This document shows positions 8,752 to 17,923 of a DNA stretch of 64,000 nucleotides, one piece after another. The translations under genes and the position numbers were made by a program. Origin of the DNA: JASSUD01 sp031963005 (GTDB lineage Bacteria > Pseudomonadota > Gammaproteobacteria > Burkholderiales > Burkholderiaceae); contig JASSUL010000009.1 in assembly GCA_031963005.1 (NCBI GenBank), forward strand, positions 23,951 through 87,950, in the 5' to 3' direction. Under the pieces are notes generated by a model. That model did no database searches. It was not told where the DNA came from and saw only the letters and a list, made by a program, of their open reading frames with translations. The stretch's first letter is position 1, and each line of letters begins with the position of its first letter.

Positions 8752-9330
8752 TCATTGATCAACAGCGGTATGGTCTAGGAAGTTTTTGAGCATTGCATGA
8801 CCATGTTCTGTCAGAATCGATTCTGGATGGAACTGTACACCCTCGATAGGGAGCGTTTTGTGGCGCATGCCCATAATTTCTCCATCCTCAGTCTGCGCGG
8901 TGATGCTGAAACAGTCTGGTAAGCTTGCACGCTCAAGCGCGAGAGAGTGATAGCGGGTTACCGTAAAGTGCTCGGGTAAACCTGCAAAGATCCCTTCGCC
9001 GGTGGTGCGGATGGTGCTGACTTTGCCGTGCATCAGCGTTTTAGCGCGAGTTACCGTAGCGCCGAATGCCTCGCCAATCGCTTGGTGACCTAGGCAAACC
9101 CCCAAAAGCGGAATCGTCTTTGAAAATGTCCGTATGACCTCTAAGGTAATGCCTGCATGCCGCGGATCGCTGGGCCCAGGGGAGAGGCAGATCCGGCTAG
9201 GGCGCAAGGCGGCAATTTCTGGGATGGTAATTTCATCATTCCGAAATGTGCGTACCTCTTCGCCTAGTTCTCCAAAATACTGGACTAGGTTGTAGGTAAA
9301 GGAATCGTAATTGTCCAACATCAAAAGCAT
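8752..9330 (-). CDS. trpG: Anthranilate synthase glutamine amidotransferase subunit (TrpG/PabA)
   Basis: Class I glutamine amidotransferase domain that supplies ammonia for anthranilate or aminodeoxychorismate. It begins MLLMLDNYDSFTYNLVQ, has the nucleophile elbow GVCLGHQ, and closes with the His-x-Glu of FHPESIL. About 192 aa is normal. The open frame extends 11 codons upstream without family similarity. The synthase partner trpE, normally directly upstream in Burkholderia, is absent; a divergent ABC-F gene is there instead. If trpE is gone genome-wide, this subunit may serve only folate synthesis. Confidence 0.94.
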   Translation of the reverse strand: MLLMLDNYDSFTYNLVQYFGELGEEVRTFRNDEITIPEIAALRPSRICLSPGPSDPRHAGITLEVIRTFSKTIPLLGVCLGHQAIGEAFGATVTRAKTLMHGKVSTIRTTGEGIFAGLPEHFTVTRYHSLALERASLPDCFSITAQTEDGEIMGMRHKTLPIEGVQFHPESILTEHGHAMLKNFLDHTAVDQ

Positions 9331-9631
9331 GGCAGAGAACCTACTAAAAAAAACGAGATACAAGGGCGAGATACAAGGGTAAGGGACCCAGTTAGGGTGG
9401 GCGCTATACGGTAGGCAGCAGGCAAGGTTAAAAATAGGTCTACAAGCTATTTCATTTGCATGAAATGGTATGCGTTATAAAACTTAATGGGCTCGATGCG
9501 CGTACACTTGCGTTTTTTTCAAAAACAGAAAACGTATGGCATTCTTCAGAGTTTGCGCTGTTTCTTTTTGAATTCCGCATTAAAATCGCTTTAATTACCA
9601 CTAATTTACACGAATTTTATTCAAATACATT

Positions 9632-11299
9632 ATGGCACAGTACGTTTTTACGATGAACCGGGTAGGCAAGATAGTGCCTCCTAAACGTGCAATTTTAAAA
9701 GACATCTCGCTGTCTTTTTTTCCAGGCGCAAAAATTGGTGTACTAGGGCTAAACGGCTCGGGTAAATCCACGATTTTAAGAATTATGGCAGGGCTCGATC
9801 AAGAAATCGAAGGCGAAGCCAGGCCGATGCCCAATTTAAATATTGGCTATCTACCTCAAGAACCTCAACTGAATCCCGAGCATACGGTCCGACAAGCCGT
9901 AGAAGAAGGCTTAGGTGCGGTATATGAGGCTAGACAGAAGCTAGATGACATTTATGCGGCATATGCATTGCCTGATGCCGATTTTGACCATCTTGCCGCA
10001 GAGCAAGCCAAGTATGAAGCCATTTTAGCGGCAAGCTCGGGCGATATGGCAGAGCAGCAAATTGAAGTCGCTGCGGATGCATTGCGTTTACCGCCTTGGG
10101 ATGCAGTGATCGGTAATTTATCCGGAGGAGAAAAGCGTCGGGTTGCCCTGTGCCGCTTGCTGCTTTCTCGACCGGATATGTTGTTACTAGATGAGCCAAC
10201 GAACCACTTAGATGCAGAATCGGTAGATTGGTTAGAGCAATTTTTAACGCACTTCTCTGGAACGGTGGTGGCGGTGACCCATGATCGTTACTTTCTCGAT
10301 AATGCTGCTGAATGGATTTTGGAGTTGGATCGCGGTCGCGGTATTCCTTGGAAAGGGAATTACAGCAGTTGGTTAGAGCAAAAAGAAACCCGTCTCAAAC
10401 AAGAAGAGGCTAGTGAATCTGCTCGCCAAAAAGCGATCCGCCAAGAGCTGGATTGGGTAAGGCAAAACCCCAAAGGTCGTCAAGCCAAATCTAAGGCTCG
10501 TCTATCGCGCTTTGAAGAACTCAATAGCTATGAATATCAAAAGCGCAATGAGACAAAGGATATCTTTATTCCGGTTGGTGAGCGTCTCGGGAATGAAGTC
10601 ATTGAATTTAAAAATGTCAGCAAAAGCTATGGTGATCGCTTACTGATAGATAATTTCAGTTTTTCCGTCCCGCCAGGGGCGATTGTGGGCATTATCGGTC
10701 CTAACGGAGCCGGTAAATCCACGCTGTTTAAGATGATCACCGGACGGGAAAAGCCCGATAGTGGAGAGATTAAGATAGGCTCCACTGTCAAATTGGCCTA
10801 TGTGGATCAAAGCCGGGATGCGTTAGATGGAAGCAAAACCGTCTTCCAGGAAATATCCCATGGTGCAGAAACGCTGATCGTAGGCAAGTATGAAACCCCG
10901 TCACGCGCCTATATTGGACGTTTCAATTTCAAAGGAGCAGACCAACAAAAGTTGGTAGGAACGCTCTCTGGTGGAGAACGCGGTCGGTTGCATCTTGCAA
11001 AAACATTGATATCGGGTGGTAATGTCCTGTTGCTCGATGAGCCTTCCAATGATTTGGATGTGGAAACCTTGCGTGCGCTCGAAGATGCACTACTGGAATT
11101 CGGAGGCTGTGTTTTAGTCATTTCCCATGATCGCTGGTTTTTAGATCGTATAGCCACGCATATCCTAGGGTTTGAAGGGGATTCACAGCTGTGCTTCTTC
11201 CACGGAAATTATCAAGAATATGAAGCAGACAAAAAGAAACGCCTAGGCGCAGAAGGGGCGCAACCCAAACGTTTGCGTTACAAACCGATTGCGCGTTAA
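9632..11299 (+). CDS. ettA: Energy-dependent translational throttle ABC-F ATPase
   Basis: Soluble tandem ABC ATPase that binds the ribosomal E site and gates elongation by ADP/ATP ratio. Two Walker A motifs (GLNGSGKST and GPNGAGKST), two LSGGE signatures and two DEPTNHLD/DEPSNDLD Walker B motifs are present. The long linker between domains contains the EttA arm and PtIM features (NPKGRQAKSKARL). The length of 555 aa equals E. coli EttA. It is divergent from trpG, with about 300 bp of AT-rich promoter space between them. Confidence 0.96.
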   Translation: MAQYVFTMNRVGKIVPPKRAILKDISLSFFPGAKIGVLGLNGSGKSTILRIMAGLDQEIEGEARPMPNLNIGYLPQEPQLNPEHTVRQAVEEGLGAVYEARQKLDDIYAAYALPDADFDHLAAEQAKYEAILAASSGDMAEQQIEVAADALRLPPWDAVIGNLSGGEKRRVALCRLLLSRPDMLLLDEPTNHLDAESVDWLEQFLTHFSGTVVAVTHDRYFLDNAAEWILELDRGRGIPWKGNYSSWLEQKETRLKQEEASESARQKAIRQELDWVRQNPKGRQAKSKARLSRFEELNSYEYQKRNETKDIFIPVGERLGNEVIEFKNVSKSYGDRLLIDNFSFSVPPGAIVGIIGPNGAGKSTLFKMITGREKPDSGEIKIGSTVKLAYVDQSRDALDGSKTVFQEISHGAETLIVGKYETPSRAYIGRFNFKGADQQKLVGTLSGGERGRLHLAKTLISGGNVLLLDEPSNDLDVETLRALEDALLEFGGCVLVISHDRWFLDRIATHILGFEGDSQLCFFHGNYQEYEADKKKRLGAEGAQPKRLRYKPIAR

Positions 11300-11329
11300 A
11301 GTTCAGAATAAAGGCCCTTTCAGTCTGTC

Positions 11330-11447
11330 TAAGAATCTGTTCACGATCTCAAAAAATCACCCTTGAGGTCGTAATGTTGGGGTAACGAATTGAATTAAAT
11401 ACGGAACCCCAACACAACCCACTTTTGATGATTGGGAACAGGCTCTA
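11330..11447 (+). repeat. Palindromic repeat, family 2, copy A
   Basis: About 118 bp bounded by near-inverted ends (TAAGAATCTGTTC at the left, complement of TTAGAGCCTGTTC at the right). Inside is a hairpin with arms GTTGGGGT / ACCCCAAC and a 22-bp loop. It matches 23271-23390. The flanks of the two copies are in opposite orientation while the loop is in the same orientation. It lies between ettA and hemA. Confidence 0.85.
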
Positions 11448-11473
11448 AGGGTCTTTTCGGTTTTTGCTCGTAT

Positions 11474-12817
11474 ATGTATCTTTTTGCTCTAGGCCTTAAT
11501 CACCTCACAGCTCCGCTTGCAGTGCGTGAACGCGTTGCTTTTCCTTTTGAGCGTCTGCATTCGGCGTTACAAGCGTTGAAAGCGGTCTGCCAGACTGAAT
11601 GGGACCAGGATGGTAATTCCTCCCCTCAGAAGGCGCGTAAACCGCAAGAGCGTGTGAATGCAGAGGTGGCCATTGTTTCAACGTGCAACCGCACGGAGCT
11701 CTATTGTGCCATTCAAGATCCGCACTCACTGACGTCAGACCCTAGCATATGGTGCCAACGGATTACGGCCTGGCTTGCGCATTACCATGCGCTCGCCCCC
11801 GAAGAGGTGGCGCCGTATTTGTATGTATTGCATCAAGATCAAGCTGCGCAGCATGTGTTTTCTGTGGCGGCGGGGTTAGATTCTATGGTGCTGGGAGAAA
11901 CGCAAATTCTCGGGCAGCTGAAGACGGCGGTACGGACTGCGGCGGAAGTAGGAACGCTAGGAACGTGTTTACACCAGCTTTTTCAGCGCTCTTTCGCATT
12001 AGCAAAAGAGGTGCGCGCCAAAACAAAAATTGGCGCACACTCGGTATCTATGGCTGCTGCCGCTGTACGCTTAGCGCAGCGTATTTTTGAAGATATCGCT
12101 AGCCAACAGATCCTGTTAGTGGGCGCTGGAGAGATGATCGAGCGCTGTGCCGTGCATTTTGCCGCACATGCTCCGCGCGCGTTGGCCATTGCAAATCGTA
12201 CCGTAGAGCGCGGGCGCGCATTAGCGCAACGCGTGAATGGCACCGTGCTTACGCTCTCTGAAATCGCTACCCGATTGCATGAGTTTGATATCGTACTGTC
12301 TTGCACCGGCAGCCCATTACCCATTATCGGATTGGGCGCGGTTGAGCGTGCGCTGCGTGTGCGGCGTCGGCGGCCGATGTTTATGGTCGATCTAGCCGTG
12401 CCCCGGGATATCGAGCCAGAAGTGAAAGCCTTAGAGGACGTGTTTCTCTATACCGTCGATGATCTGGGCAGTATTGTGTCTGAAGGACAAGCGCTGCGGC
12501 AAGCCGCTGTGGTGGAGGCCAAAGCCATAATCGACGCACGTGTACAGAATTTTATGGAATGGATACAAGCTCGCGCGAGTATGCCGGCCATCCATGTCGT
12601 CCACCGCCATGCCCAGACACTGCGTGAACAGGAATTAGCGCGTGCACATAAACGACTCGCGCAAGGGGAGGCCCCTGAACAGGTGATGGAAGCCCTAGCG
12701 CAATCATTGACCCAAAAGTGGATGCATGGCCCTTTGCGCGCATTGGCCGATGCCACAGCAGAAGAACGCGATACATTGATTCGTTTAGTGCCCGAATTAT
12801 TTAAAATAACCCGATAA
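11474..12817 (+). CDS. hemA: Glutamyl-tRNA reductase
   Basis: Reduces Glu-tRNA to glutamate-1-semialdehyde, the committed step of C5-pathway heme synthesis. The catalytic cysteine is in VSTCNRTE, and GETQILGQLK, VGAGEMIE and DLAVPRDIEP are all present. I place the start at MYLFALGLNHLTAP, the family N-terminus; the frame opens 14 codons earlier inside the family-2 repeat. At ~447 aa it is slightly longer than average owing to an insertion near residue 45 (NSSPQKARKPQERVN). It precedes prfA, as in Burkholderia. Confidence 0.96.
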   Translation: MYLFALGLNHLTAPLAVRERVAFPFERLHSALQALKAVCQTEWDQDGNSSPQKARKPQERVNAEVAIVSTCNRTELYCAIQDPHSLTSDPSIWCQRITAWLAHYHALAPEEVAPYLYVLHQDQAAQHVFSVAAGLDSMVLGETQILGQLKTAVRTAAEVGTLGTCLHQLFQRSFALAKEVRAKTKIGAHSVSMAAAAVRLAQRIFEDIASQQILLVGAGEMIERCAVHFAAHAPRALAIANRTVERGRALAQRVNGTVLTLSEIATRLHEFDIVLSCTGSPLPIIGLGAVERALRVRRRRPMFMVDLAVPRDIEPEVKALEDVFLYTVDDLGSIVSEGQALRQAAVVEAKAIIDARVQNFMEWIQARASMPAIHVVHRHAQTLREQELARAHKRLAQGEAPEQVMEALAQSLTQKWMHGPLRALADATAEERDTLIRLVPELFKITR

Positions 12818-12905
12818 AGGGACACCCTATCCAAGGCCAAAAGCAGCGTGAAGACTTTAGCCCAATAGATCCCCAAAAATAAGTCATTTCATACAAGCGA
12901 CCCCA

Positions 12906-13982
12906 ATGAAATCCAGTATGCAAGCCAAACTTGACCAGCTCGTAAATCGGCTGGCCGAAGTCAACGAAGCACTCAGTCAGCCTGATATCACTGCAAATCT
13001 GGATAATTATCGACAGCTCACCCGCGAATGCGCGGAACTCTCGCCGCTCGTAGCGCATTACGAACTGTGGAAAAGTGCGCAGCACGACGCAGAAACGGCA
13101 AAAGAATGGTTAGCCGATCTGTCCATGCGTGATTTTGCTGAAGAGGAAATTTCCAGCGCGAAAGAGCAGATGGTGCAGCTAGCAAACGAATTGCAGACGA
13201 TGTTATTGCCTCGCGACCCCAATGATGAGCGTTCCATCTTTCTTGAAATACGCGCCGGTGCGGGAGGGGATGAAAGCGCGCTATTTGCAGGAACGCTATT
13301 GCGCATGTATCTGCGTTATGCCGAACGGCAAGGCTGGCCTGTAGAAATCATTTCTGAAAGCCCTGGGGAAGTAGGGGGCTATAAAGAAATTATTATCCGC
13401 GTATTAGGTAAGGGCGCTTACTCGCGCCTGAAATTTGAATCCGGTGGTCATCGTGTGCAGCGTGTACCCGAGACCGAAACGCAAGGACGCATTCATACCT
13501 CAGCGTGCACAGTCGCCATACTGCCAGAAGCCGATGAAATCGGTGAAATCGATATCAACCCTGCAGACTTGCGGGTCGATACTTTCCGTGCATCGGGAGC
13601 TGGGGGGCAGCACGTTAATAAAACAGATTCTGCTGTGCGCATTACTCACTTGCCCACCGGACTAGTCGTAGAGTGCCAAGACGACCGTTCCCAACATCGC
13701 AATAAAAGCAAAGCCCTCCAAGTACTTGCCGCACGCCTAAAAGAAAAACAGCGGCTTGAACAGCATACGCAAGAAGCCGCGACCCGAAAAAGCCTTATTG
13801 GTTCAGGGGATCGTTCAGAACGTATTCGAACCTACAATTTTCCTCAACAAAGAATGACAGATCACCGCATCGGCCTGACTTTGTATAAATTGGATGCCTT
13901 ATTAGATGGCGATCTCAATGATCTGATTAACGCCTTAGTGAGCGAGCACCAAGCCGAGCTTCTAGCTGCGTTCGGAGAGTGA
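12906..13982 (+). CDS. prfA: Peptide chain release factor 1
   Basis: Terminates translation at UAA and UAG. The GGQ catalytic motif is in SGAGGQHVNKTDSAVR, and the stop-codon-reading PxT motif appears as PET in HRVQRVPETETQGR, where Ala or Val is the usual middle residue. The length of 358 aa and the start MKSSMQAKLDQL match the family. The downstream partner prmC, which methylates this GGQ glutamine and normally follows directly, is missing; the next gene is an unrelated lipoprotein. Confidence 0.97.
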   Translation: MKSSMQAKLDQLVNRLAEVNEALSQPDITANLDNYRQLTRECAELSPLVAHYELWKSAQHDAETAKEWLADLSMRDFAEEEISSAKEQMVQLANELQTMLLPRDPNDERSIFLEIRAGAGGDESALFAGTLLRMYLRYAERQGWPVEIISESPGEVGGYKEIIIRVLGKGAYSRLKFESGGHRVQRVPETETQGRIHTSACTVAILPEADEIGEIDINPADLRVDTFRASGAGGQHVNKTDSAVRITHLPTGLVVECQDDRSQHRNKSKALQVLAARLKEKQRLEQHTQEAATRKSLIGSGDRSERIRTYNFPQQRMTDHRIGLTLYKLDALLDGDLNDLINALVSEHQAELLAAFGE

Positions 13983-14124
13983 GTCATATTTGCGTGTGCG
14001 ATAGCAATTTGAGAAGCGTATAGACTATTGTGAAAGCATGGAAGCACAACTTCTTCCATGCTTTACCGAAAGTTCACCATGCAGCAAACCCTGTCCTTTC
14101 TCTGATTTTTGCTGCGAGCACGCC

Positions 14125-14628
14125 ATGCTATTTTCGAAACGTCCCTTCTTATCTCCCGCTTTCGGATGGTTTTTTCTGTGTGCGGGGGTGGCATTGCAGG
14201 TATTAGTAGGCTGCCAACCCATTCCCAATGACGCAACCCAATCCGTTTCCGCTGCACCCTTTAGCGCCCAAGCCGCCTCCCAAACACCCTCTACGTTTAA
14301 GCAAACAGGCTACGCCTCTTGGTATGGCAAACGGTTTCATGGTCGGCGCACCGCTAGCGGAGCAGTGTACGATATGCATGCCTTAACCGCAGCACACCGA
14401 ACCTTGCCCCTCAATAGCTATGTGCGCGTAACGAACTTAGAAAATGGTAAGCAGGTAATCGTGTTGATTAATGATCGAGGCCCATTTGGTATTTTTCGCC
14501 GTCGCCGAATTATTGATCTGTCCTATGCAGCAGCAAAGGCCTTAGATATGCATTTGAAAGGAAAGGTGAAGGTAGTGATAGAAGCGATCACGCCAGAGGA
14601 AGCGAAACAAAAAGTGCAAAAATTGTAA
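14125..14628 (+). CDS. rlpA: RlpA-like septal ring lipoprotein
   Basis: Double-psi beta-barrel protein of the RlpA family, a lytic transglycosylase acting on denuded peptidoglycan at the septum. From MLFSKRPF the N-terminus is a lipoprotein signal ending in the lipobox LVGC, followed by a linker and the core GYASWYGKRFHGRRTASG and VLINDRGPF. The aspartate of NDRGPF fits the active-site region. No SPOR domain follows, so it is shorter than E. coli RlpA. The frame opens 29 codons earlier with no signal-like sequence. Confidence 0.88.
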   Translation: MLFSKRPFLSPAFGWFFLCAGVALQVLVGCQPIPNDATQSVSAAPFSAQAASQTPSTFKQTGYASWYGKRFHGRRTASGAVYDMHALTAAHRTLPLNSYVRVTNLENGKQVIVLINDRGPFGIFRRRRIIDLSYAAAKALDMHLKGKVKVVIEAITPEEAKQKVQKL

Positions 14629-14759
14629 AGGGCGTTTAGCTTAAGCTCATGCTAGAGAAGCAGAATGATGCTATAAGATGACGCAGATTTTTCTTAAAGC
14701 TTAAGAACCCCTCCTGGCCGGATAAAGCGGCAGATAAAGCGGGATAAAAATACGACACT

Positions 14760-16469
14760 ATGTGCCTAGCTATCAATCATAAACCATACGCCTCGGAGGG
14801 GATTGCGCTGGATATTTCCTCTATTCGCTCAAGCCCTGTTTGGGATGTTCCTCAAGAACGCATTAAAAAAGAGGCATCCAAAGCCATTTATCAAGATCAA
14901 GTACCCATGGAAATATGGCACTTGATACTCCCACATTGTTCCGACGACACACTGTATTCGTTTTCTCAGGCAAATCATTGGACGCTTTGGTTAGTGAGCG
15001 AATTTTACGATGCCAAAATTCAAGGATTGCAATCCATTTTACGTTCCCTGCCGCTTAAAGCAGATTTCAAAAATCTCTTAGATGCATTTGATCCGGAATG
15101 TAAAGAGAAAACCATATTAGAAAAAAGAAAGCAAAAACGGGATTTTGTACAAAATTCTTATTATCATTCTATTCTTGACGGCATTCCATCTGCATGGGGG
15201 ACACCCTTTGATAAAGAAACAAAAGTCCTATTTGATAAGGAATTTTTGCGTAAAAACCATATCGAATTAATCGAGGTTAAGAAATTAATAAGTTATCAGC
15301 ATATTGCTGCAGAACAACTTATCAGAACCGTAATTTTTTCAAAGACCCTTCTTAAAAGAGGAAATGCCCGGGAAGCAGTAAGGCTATTAATAAGCCTACG
15401 AGGTTTTATTAGTACCTGGAGCATAACGGTTGGAAGTTTGCAAAAAATAGGTTTTTGGGATTCAGGAAAGATGCCTTCTATAGTGTGGTCTGATCAGAAT
15501 ACAAAAATCGAAAACGTTACTCGTTGTACAAGAATATCTTGGGATCATGCCGTTTTCATTTTAAAATATTTTTTTACACTTTGCACCCAAGATCATATGC
15601 CCAATTGGGAGATCTTTTTACGAATTTCTCCAAAATATATATTGTTTGGATTAGGTACTACAGATTTAGAAGAAGATGCTCGCGATGATATCGTGAAAAG
15701 TGGTGTATTTTGTAGTAATAATATGTATGATCAGTTATTTAATTTCTACACACACCCTTTTCATAAGGATAATTATGACCCTCCATTTTTTACATTGCTT
15801 TTGGAGCATGGTTTCGATATAAATTATACTAATAGGGATGGACAGAGTCCGTTGCAGCTAGCCTTGCTCCGCAATAATTGGGATATGGCCTGCTTTTTTA
15901 TGCGACATGGAGCCACTATAAATTGGAATCCTGCATATGTAGATAAATTATTATGGCTTGCTGTTGCAATTAGAGATGTTGAAACGGTTGAAGAAGCAGT
16001 AAGGCAAGGGGCAAATGTTAATTCTCAAAGTACCCTATTTAATTTGGTTCAAGGCGGCAGTTTGCTTGCGTGGGCGAAGCATATAAATACTCCGCAATCT
16101 ATAATAAAAGTTTTAGAAGATAATCGTGCACATATTAATTTACTTGAAATAAATTGGGTTCGAGTTTTTTATAATTGGTGTGTAAAATTTACTGCAGCTA
16201 GTTTAGTATATGGTGGATTAACTTTATTGAGTTCCATTGCTTTATTAGGGCTTCTAATCGTTCTAACTATTTCGTGCATGGTTTTTGGCTTAACTTTGGG
16301 AGTTTTGGGTCCATTTATATTAGATATATTTCTGTTTCTGTTCTGTATATCATCCATAGAAATTCTCGTTGCTTTGGCAGTTAATTTTGTTTTACAACCT
16401 ATTTTTCTGGGATTGATGTACATTCCCTATATGGCATATCACAAAATGCGACCAATCACACAGGATTAG
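14760..16469 (+). CDS. Putative effector: F-box-like motif, ankyrin repeats, C-terminal membrane segments
   Basis: A 569-aa protein that matches no single family I know. Residues ~48-88 (VPMEIWHLILPHCSDDTL, then FSQANHWTLWL) fit the F-box pattern LPxEIxxxIL..L...DL..... Residues ~340-440 contain two or three ankyrin-type units (LLLEHGFDINYTNRDGQSPL; MRHGATIN; RQGANVN). Residues ~477-560 are two long hydrophobic segments rich in Leu/Ile/Phe, probably membrane-spanning. There is no signal peptide. The gene is far more AT-rich than its neighbours, implying transfer. The architecture recalls ankyrin/F-box effectors of intracellular bacteria, which recruit host ubiquitin ligase. That role is inference. 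Confidence 0.55.
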   Translation: MCLAINHKPYASEGIALDISSIRSSPVWDVPQERIKKEASKAIYQDQVPMEIWHLILPHCSDDTLYSFSQANHWTLWLVSEFYDAKIQGLQSILRSLPLKADFKNLLDAFDPECKEKTILEKRKQKRDFVQNSYYHSILDGIPSAWGTPFDKETKVLFDKEFLRKNHIELIEVKKLISYQHIAAEQLIRTVIFSKTLLKRGNAREAVRLLISLRGFISTWSITVGSLQKIGFWDSGKMPSIVWSDQNTKIENVTRCTRISWDHAVFILKYFFTLCTQDHMPNWEIFLRISPKYILFGLGTTDLEEDARDDIVKSGVFCSNNMYDQLFNFYTHPFHKDNYDPPFFTLLLEHGFDINYTNRDGQSPLQLALLRNNWDMACFFMRHGATINWNPAYVDKLLWLAVAIRDVETVEEAVRQGANVNSQSTLFNLVQGGSLLAWAKHINTPQSIIKVLEDNRAHINLLEINWVRVFYNWCVKFTAASLVYGGLTLLSSIALLGLLIVLTISCMVFGLTLGVLGPFILDIFLFLFCISSIEILVALAVNFVLQPIFLGLMYIPYMAYHKMRPITQD

Positions 16470-16509
16470 AGTCCGTATCCAAGCTCACGTTTTTCATAAA
16501 ATAGCGCAT

Positions 16510-17430
16510 TCAACACTTCTCCTCCCCCCCTTCCTGCTGTTCCTTAAGCGCAAGCGCTCGCGTATATAATTTGGTGCGTGAAGCGCCGGTGAGTGCTGCA
16601 GTGATCTTAGCGGCAGTACGCACAGAGACTTCGTCGAGCAAAATCCCTAAATAGTGATCATATTGCGTATCCTCTAATAGCGAGGTATTGCAAGCAGACG
16701 CACCTTGTACTAGCAAAACAAATTCCCCACGCACATGGTGTGCAGAAGCTGTTAACCAAGCTAGCCCTTCGGCTAAAGTGCCTTGATACAGGGTTTCGTG
16801 TAATTTACTGAGCTCGCGGGCTATAAATATGCGCCGCTCTCCTCCAAATGCTTCGATGCAAGCGGCGAGCGTATCGATAATACGGTGCGGTGCTTCATAG
16901 AGCGCTAATGCATAAGGATGCTGTACTAGGCTGTGCAGGAGCTCTCCTCTGAGCTTGGTTTTCGGCGGCAAAAAACCCAAAAAGGTGAATTGACTCATTC
17001 CCTCTCCGGCAACGCTGAGCGCTGTTGCGAGCGCATTGCATCCAGGAATGGGCACAATCGTTTTGCCAGCGGCACGTACTTGCTCTACCAGCGTACTTCC
17101 TGGATCGGAGAAGCCTGGTGTGCCTGCGTCGGGAATATATGCCACCCGTTCCCCTTGCTCCAAATGCTGAATCACACGTGCTGCAGCCTCTTGCTCATTA
17201 TGCTGATGGGCTGAAAATAGGGGTTTATTGATGCCATAGCGTTTTAATAAAGGGGCGCTATGCCGAGTGTCTTCTGCTGCGATGACATCTACGAGATCCA
17301 GTACATGTAGCGCACGTAAGGTGATATCTGCCGCATTGCCAATGGGCATAGCGACGATATACAGCGCAGCAGAGGGGTAGACCTGTGCCGGCGCAAGGGA
17401 AAGAAGCGGGTGAGGGGGGGTATGCATCAT
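16510..17430 (-). CDS. rsmI: 16S rRNA (cytidine1402-2'-O)-methyltransferase
   Basis: SAM-dependent methylation of C1402 in 16S rRNA at the ribosomal P site. The tetrapyrrole-methylase fold is recognised by YIVAMPIGNAADITLRAL, EDTRHS, YIPDAGTPGFSDPG and the IPGCNALATALS block. The length of 306 aa is normal. It is divergent from yraN with only 18 bp between the starts, so its promoter must lie within or overlap the neighbouring gene. Confidence 0.95.
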   Translation of the reverse strand: MMHTPPHPLLSLAPAQVYPSAALYIVAMPIGNAADITLRALHVLDLVDVIAAEDTRHSAPLLKRYGINKPLFSAHQHNEQEAAARVIQHLEQGERVAYIPDAGTPGFSDPGSTLVEQVRAAGKTIVPIPGCNALATALSVAGEGMSQFTFLGFLPPKTKLRGELLHSLVQHPYALALYEAPHRIIDTLAACIEAFGGERRIFIARELSKLHETLYQGTLAEGLAWLTASAHHVRGEFVLLVQGASACNTSLLEDTQYDHYLGILLDEVSVRTAAKITAALTGASRTKLYTRALALKEQQEGGEEKC

Positions 17431-17448
17431 GCTGGATGAGGGAATGCT

Positions 17449-17796
17449 ATGTCTAGGTTAGTAGGGGCCGCTTTTGAAAAGCAAGCGGAACGCTATTTGC
17501 AGCAACAAGGCTTACACTTGCTAGAACGTAATGTGCGTTATCGCTATGGTGAAATTGACCTCATCATGCGTGATGCTAAGGGCATGCTGATTTTTATAGA
17601 AGTGCGTGCGCGAATACAAACGCAGCATGCCCGATTTGGAGGCGCTTTAGCGAGTATTACTGCCATTAAGCAAGCCAGAATACGCCGTGCTGCACAGGGA
17701 TATCTGGCACGATGGCGTGGTCCTCTGCCACAATGCCGTTTTGATGTGCTAGCCTTTGAAGGCGCTGATATTATTTGGCTGGTTGATGTACTGTAG
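17449..17796 (+). CDS. yraN: YraN/UPF0102 family nuclease-fold protein
   Basis: A 115-aa protein of the restriction-endonuclease-like YraN family. It shows the core AERYLQQQGLHLLERNVRYRYGE, IDLIMRD and FIEVRAR with the conserved E-x-D and E-V-(K/R) residues of a PD-(D/E)XK site. Cellular function is poorly known. Its place between rsmI and diaA is conserved in beta- and gammaproteobacteria. Confidence 0.92.
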   Translation: MSRLVGAAFEKQAERYLQQQGLHLLERNVRYRYGEIDLIMRDAKGMLIFIEVRARIQTQHARFGGALASITAIKQARIRRAAQGYLARWRGPLPQCRFDVLAFEGADIIWLVDVL

Positions 17797-17923
17797 ACGC
17801 AAGCACACGATATATAAAAACTGATTCAAAGTCACCTAAAGATTAGCCTGCAATGCCTGGTGTGCACTATAAGTGCAGTACTAGCAATGCGGTACGCTAT
17901 TTAAAAGCGATTTTTTTAGGGGA

